Notes: generated by a model from the letters alone, not told the origin. Positions 54,432 through 63,678 are shown, counted from the first letter of the stretch. The stretch: 64,000 bases of DNA from Spirosoma agri (GCF_010747415.1 NZ_JAAGNZ010000001.1:2170001-2234000), one strand, 5' to 3'. Translations and numbers: made by a program.

Positions 54432-54635
54432 TTATCTTGGAGCAAGCAGGGTATCGTCGTCGGTTACGGTCGTGTCAATGGCAATGCCGTCGCGTTGGGC
54501 TGGGAAGGCCCGCTCTACCTGCCGGTGTTTGTTCCAGGGTGCGGTTGTCCGGCGGGCCATATCAATGGCAAACAGAGCGACAATGGCCGTAAAGGAAATA
54601 AAGACGATGATAAAAATTCGACGATTACGGTTCAC
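54432..54635 (-). CDS. small single-pass membrane protein
   Basis: A 67-residue protein: basic start (MNRNRR), one hydrophobic helix (about 7-27, IFIIVFISFTAIVALFAIDMA) and a polar tail. Its two-base spacing to the VOC gene and a proper positive-inside start support a real gene. The function is unknown. It could be an assembly factor or simply a membrane tag for an operon product. Confidence 0.6.
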   Translation of the reverse strand: MNRNRRIFIIVFISFTAIVALFAIDMARRTTAPWNKHRQVERAFPAQRDGIAIDTTVTDDDTLLAPR

Positions 54636-54691
54636 GGATTACAGGTGGTTTTGCGCGACGAACAGCATTGGTTACGGTTCGTAACGGTATT

Positions 54692-55198
54692 TTATTGATC
54701 GTGCGGTAGCTGTTTGGGAGCGATCTCGAAGGCTACGCTACCCGTTCGTCCGGACACTTCCGGCCAGGAAACATCGGCAAACGTAACGGCAACAACGGCA
54801 CCCTTGCTCATCGAACCAACCGATTGATGCGTCAGAAATTCGGCGAAGTAAGAAACATCCGGATTATGACCAACGATCATGGCTGAGTCGATATCGTTAG
54901 GCAGGGCATTGACCGCAGCCAGATACGCTTTCGGACCCCCTTCAAACAGCGGTTCATTCAGTTGAATCGTTGTTTGATCAAAGCCAAGCTGTTCCGCAAT
55001 GACTTTTGCTGTGTCGCGGGCGCGGGGCGCGGTACTACTGATAATGACCTGGGGATGAATAGCTTTGTTGTGCAGATAACGACCCATCCGGGCGGCTGCC
55101 ATAATGCCGTCGGAGGTCAATTCACGACTGTGATCGTTCATGAACGGGGACCGGTCTTCGGCTTTTGCATGCCGAACGATATAAAGTGTAAGGGGCAT
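54692..55198 (-). CDS. SixA-like phosphohistidine phosphatase
   Basis: A 168-residue histidine phosphatase of the SixA type. His10 in IVRHAKAE is the phosphoacceptor, and IVGHNPDVS carries the second His. SixA removes phosphate from His residues of phosphorelay or PTS proteins; here the target is unknown. It lies 56 bases upstream of the small membrane protein. Confidence 0.88.
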   Translation of the reverse strand: MPLTLYIVRHAKAEDRSPFMNDHSRELTSDGIMAAARMGRYLHNKAIHPQVIISSTAPRARDTAKVIAEQLGFDQTTIQLNEPLFEGGPKAYLAAVNALPNDIDSAMIVGHNPDVSYFAEFLTHQSVGSMSKGAVVAVTFADVSWPEVSGRTGSVAFEIAPKQLPHDQ

Positions 55199-55322
55199 CG
55201 GAAACGTGTATGAGCTACGATCACTAACGGATTACGGGCGCTGAAAGTTAGCGAATAGCGACAAAATATGCGTGATTGTTCGCTGGGCAAGGCAACAGGT
55301 GCGCGCTACTCCTCCGCGAAAC

Positions 55323-55422
55323 GGGTGGCCCACCCACATAAATCCCGTAACGATGAACCGGTTCACCGCTCGGTGTTCAGTCAAAACGAGCGGTACAGCT
55401 TTGCTGAGGCAAAGCTGTTTTT
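55323..55422 (+). ncRNA. candidate structured RNA ending in a terminator
   Basis: Going left to right: GGGTG/CACCC (55323-55335), the 12-base palindrome TGAACCGGTTCA (55354-55365), the stem ACCGCTCG/CGAGCGGT (55365-55372 with 55387-55394), and a terminator hairpin (55395-55418) with five T. No plus-strand gene ends here, so the terminator must serve an RNA that starts in this region or a leader. No promoter is clear, and I match it to no known class. Confidence 0.4.
55395..55422 (+). terminator. intrinsic terminator upstream of asnS
   Basis: The stem ACAGCTTTGC/GCAAAGCTGT with loop TGAG is followed by TTTTT. It precedes the asnS -7 element by 54 bases and is not behind any plus-strand gene. 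Confidence 0.85.
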
Positions 55423-55476
55423 AGTCAACCAACCGTCACCTTTTTAATTCTAGTGGGCTATTCAGCGTACAATCTG

Positions 55477-55484
55477 TATTTTTG
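55477..55484 (+). promoter_or_regulatory. -7 element TATTTTTG for asnS
   Basis: It matches TAnnTTTG and lies 32 bases before the asnS ATG, downstream of the terminator, so asnS has its own start of transcription. Confidence 0.5.
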
Positions 55485-55516
55485 CGGACCGAACACAATC
55501 CGGTTGTCGTTTCAGC

Positions 55517-56971
55517 ATGAGTTATTTACCAATTCAGCACGTATTAAAAACAGTACCCGTTGGCACCGATGTGACCATTAAAGGGTGGGTCCGCACCAAG
55601 CGCGAAAGTAAAAACGCCGTATTTATTGCCCTCAACGACGGCTCAACGATCAATAATATCCAGGCCGTTGCTGAAGCCGGGCAACTGTCGGAAGAGACGC
55701 TGAAACTCGTCACGACCGGGGCTTGTCTGGCCGTTACCGGGTCGCTGGTCGAGTCGCAGGGAGCTGGCCAGGCGGTGGAGGTTAAGATTGCATCGATCCA
55801 GGTTTATGGACCGGCTGACCCCGACAAGTACCCCTTGCAACCAAAGCGGCACTCGCTGGAATTTCTGCGTGAGATTGCCCACCTGCGCCCACGTACTAAC
55901 ACATTCAGTGCCATTTTGCGCGTTCGCCATGCGCTGGCGTTTGCCATTCATAAGTACTTTAACGACAACGGATTTTTCTACCTGAACACGCCCATCATAA
56001 CCGCTTCTGACGCGGAAGGAGCGGGTGAAATGTTCCGGGTAACGACGCTCGATGCGACGAAGCCACCCCTCACCGAAGAGGGTAAGGTCGACTATAGCCA
56101 GGATTTCTTCGGACGGGAAACCAACCTGACCGTATCGGGGCAGCTCGAAGGCGAACTGGGCGCTATGGCTCTGGGCAAGATTTATACTTTTGGACCAACC
56201 TTCCGCGCCGAGAACTCAAACACGACGCGGCACCTGGCCGAGTTCTGGATGATTGAGCCGGAGATGGCTTTCTTTGAGCTGGAAGACAACATGAATCTGG
56301 CCGAGGATTTCGTGAAGACGGTCATTCGCTACGCGTTGCAACACTGCGCCGACGATCTGGCCTTTCTGGATAATCGGCTGAAAGAAGAAGAGAAGACCAA
56401 AAAGAAAGAAGAGCAGAGTGAGCTGAGCCTATTGGAAAAGCTCCAGTTTGTGATCAGCAACGAATTCGTCCGGCTTACCTACACTGATGCCATCGAGATT
56501 CTGGTAAATTCCAAACCTGCCAAAAAAGGCCAGTTTCAGTACGAGGTTAGCTGGGGTGTCGATTTGCAGTCAGAGCACGAGCGGTATCTGGTCGAGAAAC
56601 ACTTCAAGAAGCCGGTCATCCTGACAAACTATCCACGGGCGATTAAATCGTTCTACATGAAGCAGGATGAGGAGTCGTCGGCAACGCCGGGGCCAACTGT
56701 GCGGGCGATGGACGTTTTGTTTCCCGGCATTGGCGAAATCATTGGCGGCTCACAACGGGAAGATGATTTCGATAAACTCGTCGCCCGGATGCACGAAGTG
56801 GGCATCGAGCCTGAAACGATGTGGTGGTATCTGGACACGCGCCGGTTTGGCTCGGCACCTCACGCCGGGTTTGGTCTTGGCTTCGAACGGCTGGTTCTGT
56901 TCGTGACGGGCATGAGCAATATCCGCGATGTGATCCCATTCCCACGCGCTCCCAAAACCGCCGAATTTTAA
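55517..56971 (+). CDS. asnS: asparaginyl-tRNA synthetase
   Basis: A 484-residue class IIb synthetase. An N-terminal OB-fold anticodon domain (about 15-110, [15 protein letters not shown]) precedes the catalytic core. Motif 2 is in [25 protein letters not shown] and motif 3 in [16 protein letters not shown] charged insertion near 285-310 ([14 protein letters not shown]) is usual in Bacteroidota AsnRS. The Asn type is favoured over Asp by the short length and the RAENSNT motif. It charges tRNA-Asn directly. A nested inverted repeat separates it from nuoH. Confidence 0.96.
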   Translation: MSYLPIQHVLKTVPVGTDVTIKGWVRTKRESKNAVFIALNDGSTINNIQAVAEAGQLSEETLKLVTTGACLAVTGSLVESQGAGQAVEVKIASIQVYGPADPDKYPLQPKRHSLEFLREIAHLRPRTNTFSAILRVRHALAFAIHKYFNDNGFFYLNTPIITASDAEGAGEMFRVTTLDATKPPLTEEGKVDYSQDFFGRETNLTVSGQLEGELGAMALGKIYTFGPTFRAENSNTTRHLAEFWMIEPEMAFFELEDNMNLAEDFVKTVIRYALQHCADDLAFLDNRLKEEEKTKKKEEQSELSLLEKLQFVISNEFVRLTYTDAIEILVNSKPAKKGQFQYEVSWGVDLQSEHERYLVEKHFKKPVILTNYPRAIKSFYMKQDEESSATPGPTVRAMDVLFPGIGEIIGGSQREDDFDKLVARMHEVGIEPETMWWYLDTRRFGSAPHAGFGLGFERLVLFVTGMSNIRDVIPFPRAPKTAEF

Positions 56972-56976
56972 GTACG

Positions 56977-57067
56977 GTCACGCTGACGAAGGAAGCATCT
57001 TCGGTAGCCACTCTTTTGTTACACCCGAAGATGCTTCCTTCCGCACCGGCGGACCGGTCAGCGTGAC
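56977..57067. repeat. nested inverted repeat between asnS and nuoH
   Basis: An inner perfect stem of 17 bases (56988-57004 with 57025-57041) around a 20-base loop, and an outer perfect stem of 11 bases (56977-56987 with 57057-57067), with 15 unpaired bases on the right side. It starts five bases after the asnS stop and ends five bases before the nuoH start codon. No T-run follows. Confidence 0.85.
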
Positions 57068-57072
57068 GAAAA

Positions 57073-58155
57073 ATGCTTGCTCTTCCTATTTTTCTTGCCG
57101 TTGCCTCCGGCTTTGTCGTTGTCGGTGTCTACACTGAACGGAAGGTATCCGCGTTCATGCAGGATCGGCTCGGTCCGATGGAAACGGGGAAATGGGGGCT
57201 GCTCCAGTTGTTCGCTGATCTGCTGAAACTGCTTCAGAAAGAAGACATTGTACCGACAGCCGCTGACCGGCGACTATTTCTACTTGCTCCGGCGGTCATT
57301 TTCGCATCGGTCTTTGCGGGCTTTGCCGTGCTACCCCTCACGCCCGATTTGCAGGGGTCGGGTGCAGCCGTTGGCGTATTTTACCTGATGGCAATCGTTT
57401 CCTTCGATGTGGTCGGGATTCTGATGGCCGGTTGGGGATCGAACAACAAATATTCGCTTTTTGGGGCTATGCGGGCGGTGGCTCAGATCATTTCCTACGA
57501 GATTCCGCTGGGTCTGACAATCCTTTGCGTGGTGATGATTTGCCAGACACTGAACCTACAGGAAATCAGTTTTCAGCAGGGATTATTCGCGGTCGAACCA
57601 AATTACCTGTTTGGCCTGAAGGCGCTGGGCGTCGACGTGACGGGGTGGGGGGGTATTTTCGCCTGGAATATCTTCCGCAATCCGTTTCTGCTGATCGCCT
57701 ACGTTATCTTTTTTATCTGCACGCTGGCGGAGTCCAATCGCGCTCCGTTCGACCTGCCCGAAGGCGAATCGGAAATCGTGGGGGGCTTCCATACCGAATA
57801 TTCGGGAATGCGGTTTGCGTTGCTCTACTTGTCGGAGTATGCTATGATGTTGCTGGTGTCGTTTCTGGGCGCGGTGCTGTTTCTGGGAAGCTGGAATACA
57901 CCCCTGCCCAATATCGGCCCGGTTCGTCTGGCCGACTGGACCAGTGGCGCACCCGGCACGATCTGGGGCAACGTGACGGGCGTTTTCTGGCTGCTTTCCA
58001 AAGTGTTTCTGGCCGTGCTGGTACAGATGTGGGTACGCTGGACCTTCCCGCGTATCCGCGTCGATCAGATGATGTTTCTGTGCTGGAAAGTCCTGACGCC
58101 CATCGGTCTAATCCTACTTTTGATCTCCGGCATCTGGCGATTGCTGATGATATAG
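57073..58155 (+). CDS. nuoH: NADH-quinone oxidoreductase subunit H
   Basis: A 360-residue membrane subunit of respiratory complex I with eight or so helices. The conserved YTERKVSAFMQDRLGP follows the first helix. The cytoplasmic loop ESNRAPFDLPEGESEIVGGFHTEYSGM, which lines the quinone site, is intact. The start is fixed by an in-frame stop nine bases upstream. It is a lone nuo gene here; the rest of complex I must be elsewhere. The start codon directly abuts a large inverted repeat, which could hide it. Confidence 0.95.
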   Translation: MLALPIFLAVASGFVVVGVYTERKVSAFMQDRLGPMETGKWGLLQLFADLLKLLQKEDIVPTAADRRLFLLAPAVIFASVFAGFAVLPLTPDLQGSGAAVGVFYLMAIVSFDVVGILMAGWGSNNKYSLFGAMRAVAQIISYEIPLGLTILCVVMICQTLNLQEISFQQGLFAVEPNYLFGLKALGVDVTGWGGIFAWNIFRNPFLLIAYVIFFICTLAESNRAPFDLPEGESEIVGGFHTEYSGMRFALLYLSEYAMMLLVSFLGAVLFLGSWNTPLPNIGPVRLADWTSGAPGTIWGNVTGVFWLLSKVFLAVLVQMWVRWTFPRIRVDQMMFLCWKVLTPIGLILLLISGIWRLLMI

Positions 58156-58308
58156 TCGATCCCGCTGACGGATTTTCGGGAAACTGATCCAATGCTATTG
58201 TGGTGGTTACCGGATAACGATGACTGAAAATAGCCTACAGGTCGCCATAAAGTCGATAAATTAGTAAACGTAGCCCCGGATTTACGTATTAGAACGAGAT
58301 TGTGTTTG

Positions 58309-58316
58309 TAACTTTG
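58309..58316 (+). promoter_or_regulatory. -7 element TAACTTTG for the PAP2_C gene
   Basis: It fits TAnnTTTG exactly. Because transcription would begin after it, the in-frame start at 58302 lies outside the transcript and the ATG at 58335 is preferred. Confidence 0.5.
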
Positions 58317-58334
58317 CGCCCTTTTACGGCAAAA

Positions 58335-59021
58335 ATGTCTCTATTTTCACCCAATCCGACTGGCGATCTGACGTGGCAGACGGCCTGGCAATCATCAGTA
58401 TTTCGTCGAAAACTTATCATTGGACTGGTCTGTACCTTTGCGCTACTATTGACCTTTCCTTCCTTTTTTCAGACAATCGAGCGGCATACGGGCCCCGTTC
58501 TGCACGACTGGGTACTGAATCAGCTCCCCCCGCAGGATGTGTCGCTCTGGATTTTTCTGATCATCTGGGCTACGGCATTGCTCCTGCTCATCCGGGCCCG
58601 GTATAGCCCGGCGGTGTTCATGATGTACGTGTATGGCTACATCTTCATCAGTCTGTCGCGGATGCTGAGCATCAACCTGTTTCCACTCGATCCGCCCGTT
58701 GGTTTAATTCCGCTTGTTGACCCGCTCAGCAATGCCTTTTACGGAAAGACGTACATCACCAAAGACCTGTTCTATTCCGGCCACACATCGTCGATTTTTC
58801 TGATGTTCTTGTGCCTGCGTCGTCGGTGGGATCGTATAATCGCCTTCGTTGGATCGCTGATCGTCGGCTTTTTGTTGCTCGTTCAGCATGTGCACTACAC
58901 GATCGACGTGATCGGCGCCTTTGTGTTCAGCTATCCGCTCTACGTGTTGGCGAAACGGGTGGCACTGGGCGGCTGGAACAAGGTTGACAATCCCGTCGAT
59001 CAGAAGGCTTCACCCAACTGA
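58335..59021 (+). CDS. PAP2_C (sphingomyelin synthase-like) membrane protein
   Basis: A 228-residue membrane protein with about six helices. The PAP2_C catalytic set is present: GHTSS with His150 and HYTIDVIGAF with His187 and Asp191. In eukaryotes such enzymes move a phospho-headgroup onto ceramide; in Bacteroidota, which often make sphingolipids, a similar lipid phosphotransferase or phosphatase role is reasonable, but unproven. I chose the ATG at 58335 over 58302 because a -7 promoter element spans 58309-58316. Its last 22 bases overlap the 3' end of the Omp85-like gene on the other strand. Confidence 0.8.
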   Translation: MSLFSPNPTGDLTWQTAWQSSVFRRKLIIGLVCTFALLLTFPSFFQTIERHTGPVLHDWVLNQLPPQDVSLWIFLIIWATALLLLIRARYSPAVFMMYVYGYIFISLSRMLSINLFPLDPPVGLIPLVDPLSNAFYGKTYITKDLFYSGHTSSIFLMFLCLRRRWDRIIAFVGSLIVGFLLLVQHVHYTIDVIGAFVFSYPLYVLAKRVALGGWNKVDNPVDQKASPN

Positions 59022-60139
59022 AAATAGAGACCGTGGGAGGTGCTCTCCCCAAATCCCCAGCCATAATCGACTCGTAAGTTAAGCCGTTCTTTGCGGTTCA
59101 GCGCAACGCGAAGGCCACCGCCATACGCGTATTTAAGCGCCTGAAAATTCAGGTCGCGGAGATGATCCCCAACGTTACCCAGGCCGAAAAAACCGACAGC
59201 ACCAACGCGGCCAATAATTGGCACACGGTATTCAGCTTGCAGAACGAGCTGATTTTTGCTCCGAAAACGACCGTCGTAATACCCTCGCATGCTGTTGGAG
59301 CCGCCAAAACTAGCCAGACTGCGTAAGGGCACCGCGCCGTTGTTGAACTGCCCATAGGCCTGTACGGCCAGTACCTGATTGCGATACAGGCGCATAAACC
59401 GGCGCAGGTCGATCGCATAGGCGGTATACCGAAAGTCGGAACCGAGCCAGGGCGTAAAGTGGCTAACGAACACCTGCATCAGTGCGCCCTGATCAGGCGA
59501 GAACGCATTGTTACGGGAGTCATACGTCAGGCTAAGACCGGCTCCGGAAATATGGTACGGGTCACGACCGGTAACGTGCTGCTGGTCGAAGAGTCCGCCG
59601 GCTACCCGATCGACATCCAGCAGGCGTTGGTACTCGTACAGGAGACCCCCAAAAAAGCGTTCTTTCAGCTTACGCTGTCCATGCAGGTAGACATAATACT
59701 GCCGGAACGTATAGGCTTCTTCATTCAGGTCGGGAGCAACTTTACCCAATCCCCAGAACTTGTCGGGGAAGTAACTATAGGAGAACTGATGGTTCAGGAT
59801 GTACCGTTCGCCCGGAAAATACGTTGTTCCGTTCAGGGCCGCAATAAATTGTCGGCGCAGGGAGTATAAAACCAGCGCTTGCGTGTTAGAAGTCCGAGTG
59901 AGCGTATCAAGTTGATTGAATCGAAAGGTGAATGAGCTGGCTACACCGATGGACCAATCGGTCTCGATCGATCGGGCCACTAATGGTAAAATTAAGGTAT
60001 GACGCGTTTTTGGGTCTTTGGTTACCAGAGACTGTATAGGTAAATTAAGGCTGTCTGACTGAGCGCAAACGGTGCTTGTTGGAGCGCTTAATAGGCTGAT
60101 TAACAAGGCAATCAGTAGCCTGCCATTGAATGAAGACAC
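59000..60139 (-). CDS. BamA/TamA (Omp85)-family outer membrane protein
   Basis: A 379-residue outer-membrane barrel. A signal peptide (about 1-26, ending VCAQS) is followed directly by barrel strands without POTRA domains. The conserved Omp85 loop motif (VRGF-like) reads SMRGYYDG. The C terminus ends in an aromatic residue (QLGEAF). Short Omp85 proteins of this kind are sometimes linked to patatin-like or phosphatase domains, absent here. The function is unknown; surface protein or lipid export is possible. It overlaps the PAP2_C gene tail to tail. Confidence 0.87.
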   Translation of the reverse strand: MSSFNGRLLIALLISLLSAPTSTVCAQSDSLNLPIQSLVTKDPKTRHTLILPLVARSIETDWSIGVASSFTFRFNQLDTLTRTSNTQALVLYSLRRQFIAALNGTTYFPGERYILNHQFSYSYFPDKFWGLGKVAPDLNEEAYTFRQYYVYLHGQRKLKERFFGGLLYEYQRLLDVDRVAGGLFDQQHVTGRDPYHISGAGLSLTYDSRNNAFSPDQGALMQVFVSHFTPWLGSDFRYTAYAIDLRRFMRLYRNQVLAVQAYGQFNNGAVPLRSLASFGGSNSMRGYYDGRFRSKNQLVLQAEYRVPIIGRVGAVGFFGLGNVGDHLRDLNFQALKYAYGGGLRVALNRKERLNLRVDYGWGFGESTSHGLYFQLGEAF

Positions 60140-60214
60140 AATAATTGAACGAACTGTTAATTAAAGTCAGATTAATTAAATGCTGGCAAAGTAATCTGAA
60201 AATTGTAAATTTAG

Positions 60215-60222
60215 TAGATTTG
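60215..60222 (+). promoter_or_regulatory. -7 element TAGATTTG for the PhyH gene
   Basis: It matches TAnnTTTG in an A/T-rich stretch and would give a leader of about 87 bases before the ATG at 60316. Confidence 0.35.
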
Positions 60223-60315
60223 GGGATTAATAAACCATTATGGTTATTCCTGCCCGACAGGATATAGCCACCGGTTGGCACCTAAAGCGGAGACCCCGAG
60301 TTGTAAACCACCGAT

Positions 60316-61131
60316 ATGAGCAAAATCGATTTACCGCCCTTTACGCTGGGCGAAACCATTACCCCAGAGCAACGTCAGTTTTTTAACAAAAACGGCGTAA
60401 TTGTTTTTCGTAATTTTATTCATCCCGAAACGGTCAAATTATTCATTAGTGAAGTTGAGCGCATCGAGAAGTTATGGCTGGACGAAGGCCGTGACAAGGT
60501 CAACGGAGTGCCGTTGAAGTTTGGTCAAGACGAAGCCGGCAATCCGATGATACAGCGGATGTGCTTTCTGTCGCAGCACAGCAATGCCCTGCATGAGTTT
60601 TTGCAGGACCCCCGCCTGCAGGCGGCTGTCGATCTGCTTCAGCCTTACGAAGGGCGTATTGCCGAAATTGAAAAAGACGGCCTTATTCTAAATCACTACA
60701 TTCGTAACGCCAACAGTAAGTTTTCGCAGATGGGCTGGCACACTGATAGCCCCCGCGACATTTTTCTGGGCCAGCGTATCATGCCGATGCTGAACGTGGG
60801 TATTCACCTGAATCCTACGCCGTACGAAAATGGTGGCTTGCGTGTCATTCCCGGAACGCACAAACAAGGCTTGTTCAAAATGCTGTTCCGCAAGCGGTAC
60901 TTCGTCGATAACGACCCCGATAAACACGAAATCGGATTCGATATTAATGCCGGCGACCTCAGCGTTCATGATGGCCGTCTTTGGCACCGGGCGCAGCAAT
61001 CACCGCACACGGGTGAAGCCAGCCGTCGTCGCGTGATGTATGTACCGGTCGTAACCGGCAAGTACATGCCCAAGAATGAAAACAGCAAGACGCCGTTTTA
61101 CCACCGGTTCATCTCGAAAGTAAACATCTAA
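60316..61131 (+). CDS. phytanoyl-CoA dioxygenase (PhyH) family protein
   Basis: A 271-residue Fe(II)/2-oxoglutarate-dependent oxygenase. The metal triad is His142 and Asp144 (GWHTDS) and His224 (LWHRAQ). The 2-oxoglutarate-binding Arg lies in SRRRVMYVP. ENGGLRVIPGTHKQG is also characteristic. The substrate is unknown; family members hydroxylate lipids or small metabolites. It ends at a strong terminator and stands alone. Confidence 0.9.
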   Translation: MSKIDLPPFTLGETITPEQRQFFNKNGVIVFRNFIHPETVKLFISEVERIEKLWLDEGRDKVNGVPLKFGQDEAGNPMIQRMCFLSQHSNALHEFLQDPRLQAAVDLLQPYEGRIAEIEKDGLILNHYIRNANSKFSQMGWHTDSPRDIFLGQRIMPMLNVGIHLNPTPYENGGLRVIPGTHKQGLFKMLFRKRYFVDNDPDKHEIGFDINAGDLSVHDGRLWHRAQQSPHTGEASRRRVMYVPVVTGKYMPKNENSKTPFYHRFISKVNI

Positions 61132-61141
61132 GGTTTATCAG

Positions 61142-61189
61142 AACGGGGTCGCGATTCACAGTGTCACTGGCGAATCGCGACCCCGTTTT
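61142..61189 (+). terminator. terminator of the PhyH gene
   Basis: Perfect 16-base arms (61142-61157 and 61172-61187) around a 14-base loop end in TTTT, 10 bases after the stop. Confidence 0.92.
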
Positions 61190-61209
61190 GGTAAGTGACC
61201 ATTTCATGT

Positions 61210-61995
61210 ATGGCCTACGCCCTCATTACGGGAGCCAGTAAAGGGATCGGGTTAGCGATTGCCGAAGAGCTGGCCCGCCGGAAGTTTGATCTGCTGTTGG
61301 TAGCCCGTTCAGAAGCACTGTTGACGGAGGTTGCCCAACGACTGGCCACTACCTATGGCGTAAAGACCGACGCTCTGTCCGTCGATCTGGCCCAGGTTGG
61401 CGCTGCCCAACGCGTCTTTGACTGGTGCCAGTCCAGAAACTATACCGTTTGTTTCCTGGTCAATAACGCAGGCTACGGGCTAAGTGGTCCGTTTGAGAAG
61501 CGGCCCTTGGCCGAACACCTCGACATGATGCAGGTCAACATGACAACGCTTGTCGAACTGACCTACCTGTTCTTACCCCGGTTACGGCAATATGCCACCC
61601 CGGCCACCCCAGCCTATATCCTGAATATCGGTAGTTCAGCCGCTTATCAGGCTGTGCCGGGACTTAGTCTGTACTCGGCGTCAAAAGGATTCGTGCTCCA
61701 GTTCAGCCGGGGACTTAGACAGGAGCTGAAGCGTTCACTTGTTTCAGTCACCTGCGTTTGTCCGGGCTCAACCGATACCGCGTTCATCGACCGGGCGCAA
61801 GTTGGCGACAAGGGCCGGAAAGCGGCCGAACGGGTCAACATGACCCCGCAGGAAGTAGGTCGTCAGGCAGTTGAGGCCACGCTGTCCGGCAAGGCTGAAG
61901 TGGTGACGGGTGCCCTCAACAAACTGGGCAAACTGATGGCCTGGCTGCTACCCAAAGGGCTTGTCGAGCAAACCGCCGGCAGTATATACGACTAA
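61210..61995 (+). CDS. SDR family oxidoreductase (DltE-like)
   Basis: A 261-residue short-chain dehydrogenase. TGASKGIGLA is at the N terminus, followed by NNAGYG, IGSSAAY and YSASKGF, which supplies the catalytic Tyr and Lys. PGSTDTAF is the usual end of the cofactor site. I chose the ATG at 61210; a GTG at 61195 would add five residues. The close group (DltE/YqjQ-like) has no fixed substrate. It is bounded by terminators on both sides, so it is a single-gene transcript. Confidence 0.88.
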   Translation: MAYALITGASKGIGLAIAEELARRKFDLLLVARSEALLTEVAQRLATTYGVKTDALSVDLAQVGAAQRVFDWCQSRNYTVCFLVNNAGYGLSGPFEKRPLAEHLDMMQVNMTTLVELTYLFLPRLRQYATPATPAYILNIGSSAAYQAVPGLSLYSASKGFVLQFSRGLRQELKRSLVSVTCVCPGSTDTAFIDRAQVGDKGRKAAERVNMTPQEVGRQAVEATLSGKAEVVTGALNKLGKLMAWLLPKGLVEQTAGSIYD

Positions 61996-62051
61996 TTGAT
62001 ACGACAATAGGGGTGCCTTGACGGCTTACGTCCCGTACCGGTCAAGAATAA

Positions 62052-62114
62052 AAAAGGGTTACTATACGGATGCCATCACGACCTGATGAACGGCATTCGG
62101 GTAGTAACCCTTTT
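62052..62114. terminator. bidirectional terminator after the SDR gene
   Basis: Twelve-base perfect outer arms (62052-62063 and 62103-62114) extend inward through an imperfect stem. A/T ends on both sides fit termination in either direction. Confidence 0.8.
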
Positions 62115-62254
62115 ACAATAGGGCACTTTATTTGGCCTATAGCGGTTGTACCCGTATAACTTTCATTTAGACGTTGGCCGTTGGAAGCGGGACTATCGTA
62201 TAGACCCCCTGACTCACCATCAAAAACATCCGGCATTCGACGTCAAGCCAACAC

Positions 62255-63601
62255 ATGCAATTTTCCGATTTATCATTGATTGACCCTATCCTGAAGGCCC
62301 TCGCCGAAGAAGGATATACGACACCTACACCCATTCAGGAGCAAGCTATACCCACCTTATTGAGTCGCCGTGATTTGCTGGGATGTGCCCAGACCGGCAC
62401 TGGTAAAACGGCTGCGTTTGCCATCCCCATTCTGCAACTGCTCAACGAAGACCGGAGTAAAAACCCGACCGCTCCCCGGCGTATCAAAACGCTGGTATTG
62501 ACCCCAACCCGCGAATTAGCCATTCAGATCGACGAAAGCTTTGCCTCGTATGGTCGCCATTTAAACCTGCGTCACACCGTTATTTTCGGGGGCGTATCGC
62601 AGCACTCGCAGGTAAACACGCTACGGGGTGGTATCGATATTCTGATCGCTACGCCTGGTCGTTTGCTCGATCTGATGAACCAGAACATCATCTCGCTTCG
62701 TGACGTACAATTCTTTGTCCTTGACGAAGCCGACCGGATGCTCGATATGGGCTTTATCCATGATGTTAAAAAAGTGATCGCTCGCTTGCCCGAACGTCGG
62801 CAGTCACTGTTTTTCTCGGCAACGATGCCGCCCGACGTGGCTAAACTGGCCGATACGATCCTGAATAAGCCCGCTAAAATTGAGGTTACGCCCGTGTCAT
62901 CTACGGCTGACACGATCCAGCAGGCCGTCTATTTTGTTGGAAAAGAAGACAAGCGGAAGTTGCTTGTTCATATTCTGAACGACAAAGGCATTGAGTCGGC
63001 CCTCGTTTTTTCCCGTACCAAACACGGTGCCGATAAAGTTGCCAAAGACCTCCTGAAAGCCGGTATTCAGGCCGAAGCCATCCACGGTAATAAATCGCAA
63101 AATGCCCGTCAGCGGGCGCTGTCGAACTTCAAGAGCCGCCAGACGCGGGTGTTGGTGGCTACCGACATCGCAGCGCGGGGGATCGATGTGGACGAACTGT
63201 CGCACGTGATCAACTACGAACTACCGAACATTCCGGAAACCTATGTTCACCGGATTGGGCGGACAGGCCGGGCGGGTAACGACGGTATTGCGTTGTCCTT
63301 CTGCGACGATGAAGAAACTGAGTATCTGCGCGACATTCATAAACTGATTGGTAAACGCGTTCCGGTTATCGAAGATCATCCGTACGTACTCAACATATCG
63401 GCCGCTTCTGTTGCGCCCGCCCAACCCCGTCAGGGTGGTGGTAATCGCAGCGGGGGTCAGGGGCGCTCAAACGGCTCATCGAACAATGGATCGTTTCGGC
63501 GGGGTGCGACCAGTGGAAGCACTGGTACCAACACCGCTAACAGTCGGGGTGGAAATACCTCGAACCGGCGGTATGGCAACACCCGTTCTGATCGGACGTA
63601 G
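62255..63601 (+). CDS. DEAD-box RNA helicase (RhlE-like) with Gly/Ser/Asn/Arg tail
   Basis: A 448-residue ATP-dependent RNA helicase. The Q motif ([11 protein letters not shown]), AQTGTGKT (45-52), PTREL, DEAD, SAT, and [10 protein letters not shown] are in order. The last 70 residues are a low-complexity Gly/Asn/Ser/Arg tail with RGG-like units, usual in Bacteroidota homologs and likely to bind RNA. Such proteins help ribosome assembly and RNA decay, often in the cold. It ends at a strong terminator. Confidence 0.94.
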   Translation: MQFSDLSLIDPILKALAEEGYTTPTPIQEQAIPTLLSRRDLLGCAQTGTGKTAAFAIPILQLLNEDRSKNPTAPRRIKTLVLTPTRELAIQIDESFASYGRHLNLRHTVIFGGVSQHSQVNTLRGGIDILIATPGRLLDLMNQNIISLRDVQFFVLDEADRMLDMGFIHDVKKVIARLPERRQSLFFSATMPPDVAKLADTILNKPAKIEVTPVSSTADTIQQAVYFVGKEDKRKLLVHILNDKGIESALVFSRTKHGADKVAKDLLKAGIQAEAIHGNKSQNARQRALSNFKSRQTRVLVATDIAARGIDVDELSHVINYELPNIPETYVHRIGRTGRAGNDGIALSFCDDEETEYLRDIHKLIGKRVPVIEDHPYVLNISAASVAPAQPRQGGGNRSGGQGRSNGSSNNGSFRRGATSGSTGTNTANSRGGNTSNRRYGNTRSDRT

Positions 63602-63638
63602 TCTGTACGCGTAGCTTTTTTGGCTAGCGACTCCAACG

Positions 63639-63678
63639 ACGCCCACCACGAAGCACAGGCTCCGTGGTGGGCGTTTTT
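63639..63678 (+). terminator. terminator of the helicase gene
   Basis: The 12-base stem ACGCCCACCACG/CGTGGTGGGCGT (63639-63650 and 63663-63674) is followed by TTTT. The T-run overlaps the stop codon of the convergent HMG-CoA reductase gene. Confidence 0.93.

Larger units (their letters stand above)
55199..55516. other. 318-base intergenic region with several palindromes
   Basis: It separates the minus-strand sixA-like gene from asnS and holds no open frame of note. From 55321 to 55422 it is packed with inverted repeats and ends in a plus-strand intrinsic terminator, listed separately, followed by the asnS promoter. Confidence 0.6.

Noticed and set aside
55321..55422. T-box leader before asnS
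   Set aside because: GGGTGG recalls part of the T-box bulge sequence, but the full conserved motif and specifier stem are absent, and asnS has its own promoter behind the terminator.
57432..58187. 251-codon plus frame inside nuoH
   Set aside because: It is a shifted-frame shadow of nuoH, Gly/Arg-rich and without domain features.
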